Positions 35,411-43,032 of a stretch of DNA of 64,000 nt are shown piece after piece. Under the pieces are notes generated by a model. The model saw nothing but the letters and a program-made list of their open reading frames with translations. It was not told the origin of the DNA and ran no database searches. The translations under genes and the position numbers were made by a program. The stretch's first letter is position 1. Each line of letters begins with the position of its first letter. The stretch is from the NCBI RefSeq assembly GCF_007474545.1, contig NZ_VKOG01000004.1, positions 124,001 through 188,000 of the forward strand, in the 5' to 3' direction. This DNA comes from Chryseobacterium binzhouense (GTDB lineage: Bacteria; Bacteroidota; Bacteroidia; Flavobacteriales; Weeksellaceae).

Positions 35411-37075
35411 CTACGATTTATGGTTATATAAACTACTGTAGTATTCGTCTGCCATTCTATCGCTGTTGAAATAATCCTTTACATCTTTCATTGAATTATG
35501 CTGAATCTTTCTCCATTGATCTGGCTTATCATAATATATAGGAAGTACTTCGTTCTCCAAAATATCATATAATGTGTTGAGATCATAATTATCCTGTTCA
35601 TAAATGCTCATATTCATGTAATCTGCCTTTGGAACAACAAAAGAATTTACGCCATGTTTAGCAAACTCTGGAATCCAGCCGTCATCGGTAGAAAGATTCA
35701 CAGAACCGTTCATTGCAGCCGTCATTCCTGAAGTTCCCGAAGCTTCCCTCGGAACTCTGGGATTGTTGAGCCACAGATCCGAACCTTGTTTCAAAGATTT
35801 GCTTAAAGCCAGCTCATAACCCGTAAGTACAGCCATATTCTTATGATTACTGCTTTCTTCCACCAACGTATTAAAGGTGGAAATAGAGGTATAATCCATC
35901 GGATATGGTTTACCTGCCCAAATGATCTGTACAGGATATTTCGGGTTATTCAGCAGCTTTCTGAATCTTTCTTTATCATGAAGAAGCAAATCTGCTCTTT
36001 TGTAACCTGCAAATCTTCTTGCCCATACAATGGTAAAAATATTCGGATCAAATAAATCTCCCGTCTGATCTGCTACAATTTTAAATAACCTTTTTTTCAG
36101 CAATTTTTTGCGGTAATCAAAGATCGTGTGATTGTTTTCGTCTTTAGCAATATACAATTCCTTATCGCCCCAGTATTTGAATTCCTGTGCATTGGTAATT
36201 GAGGTAATTTCGCAGATTCCTCTGTATTTGCTCCACATTGCTCTGGAAACTTCACCATGAAGTTTAGAAACACCGTTGGCAATTCTTGCCATTTTCAAAG
36301 CACAAAGTGAATGATTGAACATTTCCCCTTCACTACCTTCAAGCTCCTTCACTTCATCAATGCTTAATCCTGAAAAATAAGACATATCATAGCATAATTT
36401 CAGATTATGCTTTTCGTTTCCGGCTTCTTCGGGAGTATGAGTGGTAAAAACTAATTTCTGTTTTACCTTTTTTAAATTTCCATTATATTTTTTGAGGAGA
36501 TGAAAAGCAGCAGGTAATCCGTGTGCCTCGTTGAGATGATAAACATCCCGTTCAATATTCATTTCATCCAGAAGTTTAGCACCACCTTTACCCAACAAGA
36601 TGTACTGAGCCAGTTTTGTAGATTCGTTGGCATCATATAATCTGTGACAAATGGTTTTTGAGATATGATCATTTTCCGGAACGTCTGTAGAAAGGAAGAA
36701 CATCGGTGCAGTATTGAAAATTTCAGGATCCAGATACCAGACTTTTACCCAAACCGGAGCACTGTGAATTTCAATCTGAAATTTTATCCCGGTATCTTCC
36801 AGAAAACTATACATTTTTTTTGTCCAGACCGGCTGTAAAGTCTGATCGTGATTTCTTGCCTGATCATAATAGCCAAACTTCCACAAAATTCCTATTCCCA
36901 CGAGATCCTGATTAAGATTATAAGCGCTTCTCATGTGAGAACCTGCCAAAAATCCCAATCCGCCGGAGTAGATTTTCAAGACCTGTTCAATGCCAAATTC
37001 CATGGAGAAATAAGCAACTTTCGTAGAATATTTAGGGTTGATGCTGTAAGGTACTGTATAATTTTTAAAATCCAT
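35411..37075 (-). CDS. glgP: Alpha-glucan phosphorylase
   Basis: Phosphorolysis of alpha-1,4-glucan to glucose-1-phosphate with pyridoxal phosphate. At 554 residues it belongs to the compact alpha-glucan phosphorylases, which are distantly related to the roughly 830-residue GlgP of E. coli. Visible are VAYFSMEFGIEQVLKIYSGGLG, LNEAHGLPAAFHLL, FTTHTPEEAGNEKH, WARRFAGYKRADLLL and the PLP/phosphate region PREASGTSGMTAAMNGSVN. Single gene with its own promoter and terminator; a glycogen-synthase-like protein is encoded at 23 kb. Confidence 0.92.
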   Translation of the reverse strand: MDFKNYTVPYSINPKYSTKVAYFSMEFGIEQVLKIYSGGLGFLAGSHMRSAYNLNQDLVGIGILWKFGYYDQARNHDQTLQPVWTKKMYSFLEDTGIKFQIEIHSAPVWVKVWYLDPEIFNTAPMFFLSTDVPENDHISKTICHRLYDANESTKLAQYILLGKGGAKLLDEMNIERDVYHLNEAHGLPAAFHLLKKYNGNLKKVKQKLVFTTHTPEEAGNEKHNLKLCYDMSYFSGLSIDEVKELEGSEGEMFNHSLCALKMARIANGVSKLHGEVSRAMWSKYRGICEITSITNAQEFKYWGDKELYIAKDENNHTIFDYRKKLLKKRLFKIVADQTGDLFDPNIFTIVWARRFAGYKRADLLLHDKERFRKLLNNPKYPVQIIWAGKPYPMDYTSISTFNTLVEESSNHKNMAVLTGYELALSKSLKQGSDLWLNNPRVPREASGTSGMTAAMNGSVNLSTDDGWIPEFAKHGVNSFVVPKADYMNMSIYEQDNYDLNTLYDILENEVLPIYYDKPDQWRKIQHNSMKDVKDYFNSDRMADEYYSSLYNHKS

Positions 37076-37102
37076 AAATCATTTGTTTGTGTTAAAAAGA
37101 AA

Positions 37103-37110
37103 CAAAGGTA
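37103..37110 (-). promoter_or_regulatory. Putative -7 box for glgP
   Basis: TACCTTTG on the minus strand, 27 bases before the start codon. Confidence 0.45.
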
Positions 37111-37272
37111 TTGAATAAGAAAATAAACTCTGTATTAATTATTTAATAAATTATTTTAAAAAGCTGTACAGAATAATAATTTTCTTTACCTTTAAATGTA
37201 ATTTTTTGATAATCAAAACCTTCAAAACTAATTTCCAGATTTTGTGTAAGTATTCATTTTAAATACAGCACC

Positions 37273-38070
37273 ATGAAAAGAGCGTTTTCTGAAGAAGATT
37301 TGGTAAAAAATCTCAGTTTGTATTATCTCAATAAGCATTTGAAAAAAAAGCCTATTGAAAAATATCATCGTACCATAGATGAGTCGCAGCTTCACGAACG
37401 TGAAAAATATAAGAAAAAGACAGAAATTCTTTTGCTGAATTCATTTATGCATCATTTTCCCGAAATCACTTTTGAAAACCTGACTTGCGAAAGCCCTGAT
37501 TTCATTGCTAAATTGAATGATAAAAAAATCGGAATTGAACTTACAGAAGTGATCAATCATCTCGAAATGAAAAAAATTGAAAGCAATCTGAATAAAATTT
37601 TCCGTCAGGCTGAAATATTACTGGAACAGGAAAACGCTGCGAAATATCGTGGCGTTTATTTTTTGGAATTTCATCCGCATCTCCGGCTTGAGAGTCTCGA
37701 AAAACAACAGGAAATGATTGTAAACATTTATAAAAGCATCAAAAAAGAAAAACCTTTCGGGAACGTAAAAAGTCTTCGCAAATCATCCCACCGAAGAAAC
37801 GTGTTTATTACCCATGAATACAATATGAATTTGTTTGATGAGCTGTGTTCTGAAAAAATTGTAGAACTGATTGAAAAGAAAAATGAGAAATTCCCCTACT
37901 ACGACAATACTGTTGATGAATGCTGGCTTGTGATTGTATCGGATATGAATTCTATTGCCTCAAGATATACTTTTATTCAGGATCGGGAACATTTAGACTC
38001 AGTAAAAAGTCCGTTTCACAAGATACTGCATCTTGAAAACTTATATGGAAATATTACAAGCATCAAATAA
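37273..38070 (+). CDS. Hypothetical protein, possible PD-(D/E)XK-type nuclease fold
   Basis: A 265-residue soluble protein without a family I can name. Around residues 51-92 it shows the order of a restriction-endonuclease-like core: a helix with Glu51 (KTEILLLNSFM), then CESPDFIAKL with Pro75-Asp76, and a strand KIGIELTEV with Glu89-x-Thr91. The usual ExK lysine is replaced by Thr, as in some divergent families. The N-terminal 45 residues are highly basic (NKHLKKKPIEKYHR). No methylase or other conflict gene is adjacent, so it would be a solitary nuclease-like protein. The fold is an inference from motif order alone. Confidence 0.6.
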   Translation: MKRAFSEEDLVKNLSLYYLNKHLKKKPIEKYHRTIDESQLHEREKYKKKTEILLLNSFMHHFPEITFENLTCESPDFIAKLNDKKIGIELTEVINHLEMKKIESNLNKIFRQAEILLEQENAAKYRGVYFLEFHPHLRLESLEKQQEMIVNIYKSIKKEKPFGNVKSLRKSSHRRNVFITHEYNMNLFDELCSEKIVELIEKKNEKFPYYDNTVDECWLVIVSDMNSIASRYTFIQDREHLDSVKSPFHKILHLENLYGNITSIK

Positions 38071-38166
38071 TACCACATATTACTAAAAGATTAATAACAG
38101 AAAGTATTTTTTCTTATTTAAATGATATTATTTATCCTAAAAAAGTGATTTTTAATTAAAATTCAT

Positions 38167-38174
38167 TATATTTG
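38167..38174 (+). promoter_or_regulatory. Putative -7 box for the T9SS cargo gene
   Basis: TATATTTG, full consensus match, 31 bases before the ATG at 38206. Confidence 0.5.
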
Positions 38175-38205
38175 AAATACCTTTTAACCTTAAAATCAAT
38201 TAAAT

Positions 38206-40302
38206 ATGAAAAAAATTCTACTATTTATTCTTTTTTGTGTTTCATCATCTTTTTTCGCTCAGGCAGATTGCTCTACTGCATTATCAGTCTGCGGAAATTC
38301 TACCATAACCTACAGTCCTTCCGGAATTGGAAACGTTAATGAATCGTTGGGAGGCTGTCTCACCAGTGGTGAACACAATTCGATCTGGTATAAACTTACC
38401 ATTGCTACAAGCGGAACACTGACGTTTGATCTCGTACCAACAGATCCAAATGCGGATTACGACTGGGCTATTTACGGACCCAATGCTTCCTGCGGAGCAC
38501 TCGGATCTCCCATTCGCTGTAACGCAGCAACAGTTATTGGAGTCGGCGCATCTACAGGACTGAATATGACCAGTACAATAACCAATGCAGCTGGAGGTTC
38601 GCTCACACCTTACTGCCAATATCTTGATGTGACTGCTGGACAAACCTATTACTTGTATATTGATAACTGGGTAGGTGCGGGAAGCTCAACTACAGCACCT
38701 TTTTCATTAACCTGGGGCGGAACCGCAACCTTAGCTTCACCGTTTACAAATCCTGCGCTTCAGCCCAATCCTTTTGTACCTCCAGGAGTTGCTGCAACAA
38801 ATCCTAATGATCCGAGAGAAATTCTTATCTGTGTAAGCCCTGCAGTTTTTAATTTCAATACACTTTCTACGGGAATTTTAAATTCAAATCCAAATTTTAC
38901 GATTTCGTATCATACTTCTCAAAATGATGCGCTGACAGGGGCAAACCCAATTACCACTCCGCAAACGGTAAATACAACTACAGTTTATTATTACAGTATT
39001 CATTATCAGGATCCTGCTAATCCCAATAATCCTCTTAATTCTTGCAGACAAATTGGTACATTTAAATTTAAACAAGGCAATATTGTTGCTAATGATGTAA
39101 CTATTTATGCCTGCAACAATAATCAAAGCGGACAGGCTACTTTTAATCTTACTACTGCCAATGTATTTTCCGGTACAAATGTGACGATTAAATATTATCC
39201 GTCTATGTCAGATCTTAATGCGGGAACTTCTCAGATCTCAAATCCGGCACAATATCTTTCTGCTCAAGGAACAATTTATGCCTTGGTAACTACCACAGAG
39301 GGATGTTCTGACTCCGCAGCGATTACCTTAAGTTTTTACCCCTCATTTGCAGTAAACGATACTACTTTAAGAGTTTGTACTTTAGATACCGAATCAAAAA
39401 CGGCATCTTTTAATCTTACCATCGCCAATGTAACATCACAATCGGGAACAACCAAAAAGTTTTATCCTTCTGTGACTGATGCTGTTAATCAAACCAATGA
39501 AATTTTAAATCCTCTAAATTTTATTGCGCCCAACTCATTCGTATACGTAAGAGTAACAGATAATAACGGATGTTATAATATTGCAAAAATTACTCTGGAA
39601 GTTATTCCACCGGTTTATTCTACCGTATTGAAAGATAAAACAATATGCATGGAAGACAGAACCACACTGGATGCAGGAGCAGGATTCAGCGGATACGAAT
39701 GGAGCACGGGAGCTACTACACAAACTATTTCGAATGTAGGAGTGGGAACTTATTGGGTAAAACTAAAAACAGGAGACTGTATTTCTATGCAGACGGTGAG
39801 AATTTATCCGGCTGAAAATCCTGTAATTACCAGTGTAAGTATTTCAAATACCACTGTTACCATCAATGTAAACGGAGGGACATCACCTTACCAATATTCA
39901 ATAGACAACATTAATTGGCAGGATTCTAATGTCTTTAGTAATCTGAAAAGAGGTGATCATAAAATTTATGTAAAAGACCTGTATGATTGTACTCCGATTG
40001 AAATTTCTATTGTTGTTCCTAATATCATCAATGTTATTACTCCAAACGGTGACGGATATAACGACTCAATAGATTATTCTGCATTAGCCAATAAGAAAAA
40101 TCTGGTTTTTGATGTATATGACAGATACGGAAATATGATTTTCCATGCTGATCAATCTAAAAATTATAAATGGGACGGAACTTCCGGAAACAAAAAAGTG
40201 CCTACCGGAAACTATTGGTTTTCTGTAACATGGAATGAAAATGATAAAAACAGTACCCTAATGAAATACTCCGGTTGGGTATTAGTAAAAAACAGAGAAT
40301 AA
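38206..40302 (+). CDS. T9SS-secreted surface protein with gliding-motility-associated C-terminal domain
   Basis: A 698-residue exported protein. Signal peptide MKKILLFILFCVSSSFFAQ; an N-terminal beta-sandwich with paired cysteines (DCSTALSVCG, SIWYKLTIATSGTLTFDLVP, YYLYIDNWVG), as in PPC-like adhesive domains; a middle of repeated Ig-like modules each ending in a disordered Thr/Asn-rich strand (ITLSFYP, ITLEVIP); and, from about 608, the type-B sorting domain INVITPNGDGYNDSIDY to KYSGWVLVKN (TIGR04131 type). This domain directs secretion through SprA with PorP/SprF-like helpers, so the protein is probably cell-surface bound. Ligand unknown. Confidence 0.93.
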   Translation: MKKILLFILFCVSSSFFAQADCSTALSVCGNSTITYSPSGIGNVNESLGGCLTSGEHNSIWYKLTIATSGTLTFDLVPTDPNADYDWAIYGPNASCGALGSPIRCNAATVIGVGASTGLNMTSTITNAAGGSLTPYCQYLDVTAGQTYYLYIDNWVGAGSSTTAPFSLTWGGTATLASPFTNPALQPNPFVPPGVAATNPNDPREILICVSPAVFNFNTLSTGILNSNPNFTISYHTSQNDALTGANPITTPQTVNTTTVYYYSIHYQDPANPNNPLNSCRQIGTFKFKQGNIVANDVTIYACNNNQSGQATFNLTTANVFSGTNVTIKYYPSMSDLNAGTSQISNPAQYLSAQGTIYALVTTTEGCSDSAAITLSFYPSFAVNDTTLRVCTLDTESKTASFNLTIANVTSQSGTTKKFYPSVTDAVNQTNEILNPLNFIAPNSFVYVRVTDNNGCYNIAKITLEVIPPVYSTVLKDKTICMEDRTTLDAGAGFSGYEWSTGATTQTISNVGVGTYWVKLKTGDCISMQTVRIYPAENPVITSVSISNTTVTINVNGGTSPYQYSIDNINWQDSNVFSNLKRGDHKIYVKDLYDCTPIEISIVVPNIINVITPNGDGYNDSIDYSALANKKNLVFDVYDRYGNMIFHADQSKNYKWDGTSGNKKVPTGNYWFSVTWNENDKNSTLMKYSGWVLVKNRE

Positions 40303-40322
40303 TCTAAACTCTGATAACCATG

Positions 40323-40349
40323 AAAAACCGCCAACCGGCGGTTTTTTTT
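40323..40349. terminator. Terminator after the cargo gene
   Basis: Stem AAAAACCGCC/GGCGGTTTTT with loop AACC and T8, 20 bases after the stop codon. It also lies just beyond the end of the opposing bpX-like operon and may stop both. Confidence 0.9.
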
Positions 40350-40370
40350 ATTGCATAAAAGGCAATCCCT

Positions 40371-41384
40371 TTAATTTCTAAAAATTTTATTCTTTCCTGT
40401 TTTATACCTTGAAATATCTTTCAGAATAATCTCATCAGACGGATTAAAATATTTCAGCTCATTAACAATAGAAGAATTTTTATCTGCATTTTCAGCAATA
40501 ATCTCGTAAGCAATATCCCTCGTTACAGACTGAAGCTTATGATCTTTTTTAAACTCATGTTTCATCGCTTCCAGATAAGTCAGTTTCTTTTCTGCGGGAG
40601 TAACTTTATATAATTCCTGAATTTTATCATTCAACATATCCACATCATTAATATTCACAAAATAATTATTCAGGCAATTGAAGGCATCTTTACTTTCATT
40701 CCAGCCTTTCAAAAGAATTTCCTGTGCCTTTTCAGGCATTTCCATTTTTTTTCTATAAATAAGAGAGCCTTTCAACATTTGGTTATTATTCACATAATCA
40801 TCTACCACCATCTGATAATATGTATTGGCATTTTCCATATCATTCAGCTGCTTATACAAATCTCCTACTTTTTCTTTCTGCCCTAAATCTTTGTATAAAT
40901 CTATAGATTTATGAAACTGTTTTGCTTTTTCGTAGCAATAGGCAGCTTCAGATTTATTTTTTAGCTTTTTAAGATAAATAACTGCTGCCTCATTATATAA
41001 ACCGCCTTCTTCCAGCGTTTTTGCGCCCCGATAATTATCCTGAAGCAAATTCATATATACTTTTGCCGCACGGGTATATTCTTTTTCATCAATATATTTC
41101 TGCGCCAGTTCTTCATACTTATTTCTCAGTTTATCAAATAATGCTGATTCCAGATAAAAACTGCCATTGCCTGATCTTTTTCTTCCTGAAGAGTTTTTTT
41201 CTTTATCTTTTAAAGATGTTAAAACTAAAAAAACAATGAATGCAATTACGAGAAACAGCACTAAAGTTCCCACTACACTCCAGAAACTTTTGTGAAAAAG
41301 CTGCGCAAATATTCCGATCAGTTTGAAGATTGCCAGAATAAAAAATGCAGCCATAAATTTGTCTATATACTTCTGCTTATTCAT
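40371..41384 (-). CDS. Membrane-anchored TPR-like protein, last gene of the MoxR operon
   Basis: 337 residues. Two transmembrane helices at about 11-31 and 34-57 are followed by a basic linker and a series of helix pairs (YEELAQKYIDEKEYTRAAKVYMNLL is the first; then LYNEAAVIYLKKL, AAYCYEKAKQFHKSIDLY, VGDLYKQLNDMENANTYY) spaced like tetratricopeptide or Sel1-like repeats, about residues 90-205. It overlaps the preceding gene by 8 bases and is thus translationally coupled to the system. A scaffold role at the membrane is likely; the orientation predicts the repeats face the cytoplasm. I know no named family for it. Confidence 0.75.
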   Translation of the reverse strand: MNKQKYIDKFMAAFFILAIFKLIGIFAQLFHKSFWSVVGTLVLFLVIAFIVFLVLTSLKDKEKNSSGRKRSGNGSFYLESALFDKLRNKYEELAQKYIDEKEYTRAAKVYMNLLQDNYRGAKTLEEGGLYNEAAVIYLKKLKNKSEAAYCYEKAKQFHKSIDLYKDLGQKEKVGDLYKQLNDMENANTYYQMVVDDYVNNNQMLKGSLIYRKKMEMPEKAQEILLKGWNESKDAFNCLNNYFVNINDVDMLNDKIQELYKVTPAEKKLTYLEAMKHEFKKDHKLQSVTRDIAYEIIAENADKNSSIVNELKYFNPSDEIILKDISRYKTGKNKIFRN

Positions 41385-43032
41385 CTTTATCGGTATTTAA
41401 AATGGTTTTGTCTTCACTGAAAAGACGATAAAGCACCAGTATAACTGCAATCACGAGTATCCAGAACAGCCAGTTGTAGCCGAACATTTCTACCAAAGGA
41501 TAAAAAATATAAACCAGCATTGCCACAAGCAGAACCATAAGAAATACTTTCATTCCCTGAGAAAGATTATCACCTCCCAAATGAATCTGTTTCTTTTTAA
41601 AGAGCCTGAAATACAGCGCAATTCCTCCTGCTATCAAAACAATCAGTCCTAAAATTTCAGAAAGCGAAACGCTTTCAGGTTGATCATCTGACGACACATT
41701 ATTTCCTTCCAGATAAGACTGAGGATTTTCCGGAATCTCAGATACTGGCTCAATGGTTCCGTAAAATCTCCCCAGAGAATCTTCCATCATTTTTTGTTTT
41801 TTCGTAAGAACAGATTTAAATACGCCTTCATCTGCCTGATTTCCGGTGCCGGACTTTTTAAGTGAATCTAAAACTTCATCCTGAACTTTCTGCATTTTTC
41901 TGACAACAACTTCCTCTATTTTCAGGCTGTAAATTCCTTTCAGCGAATCTTTTGATTTTTTTTCGTCTTCCCGGTATTTTTGAATGTCTTTTTCTACTTC
42001 TTTCATTGATTTCCCACGGAAAGATTCAGATTGAGCCATTGTAAAATCATTCATCAGCTTTCCTCTCCTTTTTCTGTATAGAGAATCTATTTTTTGGTTG
42101 ATCTCTGTAACTCCCGATTTGAATGCTAAAATATTTTCGGCTTCTTTTTGACTTTCAACATTGCCAACAAATTTCTTCTCTCCGGCTTGATTTTCATCTT
42201 TATTAAGATAAAACCCGATTCTTGCTAAAGCCAGTACAATCAAAAACATCCAAAAAACCCAGCGGTATTTTTCTGAACCTGAACTTTTTGATGAATTGCT
42301 TTCTCCAAAAATTTTATTCCACCACGAATTTCCAAATCTGAATTTGCTGAAACCATCTCCTCTTGAAGTTCCCATAATATCAAGCGGAACGCCAAGTTCA
42401 ACTGCTCTGTCGGGATATTTTTCAATATATTTTAAATATTTTTCGATTTCTTTTTTGTTACCTGCCATCACTTTTTTCATGTCAAAAGGCAGGTTTTTCA
42501 TCCATTCTTCTTCAGTTTGCGGCTTTTCCAGTGACTCCAGAACTTTTTCGTCATCCATTTCAACCATAAAACTCCTGATTTCGGAAGGAATTCCCACTCC
42601 GTTCAAAGGTTTACGAATTGTCTCGGCTGATAATTCCGGATACTGAATGAGAGAAAGCCAGTCGATTTCTTCATTTAACTTCACCAAACCAAATTCGGGA
42701 TGCATGATGAGGTATTGCGCTTCAATATTCTGCCATTCTTCAGGATTTACTTTAGGATAAAAAATGGTGTTTTCCGGAATGAAAAATTTGTTTTCAACGC
42801 ATTGAACGTAAGAATTTTTTCCGATTTCATTCGGAGCCAGATTTTTGAAAACCAGGAAACATCCGTACAAAACATTCGGCTCATCTGAAGGAACCGGGAA
42901 TGAACGGACTTCATCCAGATCAATATTTAAAAGATCCATTTCCCGAAGCCATAAATACGGTGCAGAACCTTTGATTAAAAGTCCTCTTTTCGGATAAGAA
43001 TTTTTCGGAAAAGGTTTAATTCTAAATTCCAT
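41377..43032 (-). CDS. Membrane protein with bpX6-like N-terminal domain, MoxR operon
   Basis: 551 residues in two parts. The N-terminal 150 residues include GLLIKGSAPYLWLREMDLLNIDLDEVRSFPVPSD and VLYGCFLVFKN; this spacing of a Trp-Leu motif, a Leu-rich helix and a Gly-Cys strand recalls the bpX6-type domain of MoxR-vWA-beta-propeller systems, as I remember it. The C-terminal part has a transmembrane helix at about 257-276, a long charged coiled-coil region (295-425) probably in the periplasm, and three more helices at 457-477, 493-515 and 519-537. It overlaps both neighbours (11 and 8 bases). This membrane part would tether the system to the inner membrane. Confidence 0.7.
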   Translation of the reverse strand: MEFRIKPFPKNSYPKRGLLIKGSAPYLWLREMDLLNIDLDEVRSFPVPSDEPNVLYGCFLVFKNLAPNEIGKNSYVQCVENKFFIPENTIFYPKVNPEEWQNIEAQYLIMHPEFGLVKLNEEIDWLSLIQYPELSAETIRKPLNGVGIPSEIRSFMVEMDDEKVLESLEKPQTEEEWMKNLPFDMKKVMAGNKKEIEKYLKYIEKYPDRAVELGVPLDIMGTSRGDGFSKFRFGNSWWNKIFGESNSSKSSGSEKYRWVFWMFLIVLALARIGFYLNKDENQAGEKKFVGNVESQKEAENILAFKSGVTEINQKIDSLYRKRRGKLMNDFTMAQSESFRGKSMKEVEKDIQKYREDEKKSKDSLKGIYSLKIEEVVVRKMQKVQDEVLDSLKKSGTGNQADEGVFKSVLTKKQKMMEDSLGRFYGTIEPVSEIPENPQSYLEGNNVSSDDQPESVSLSEILGLIVLIAGGIALYFRLFKKKQIHLGGDNLSQGMKVFLMVLLVAMLVYIFYPLVEMFGYNWLFWILVIAVILVLYRLFSEDKTILNTDKDE

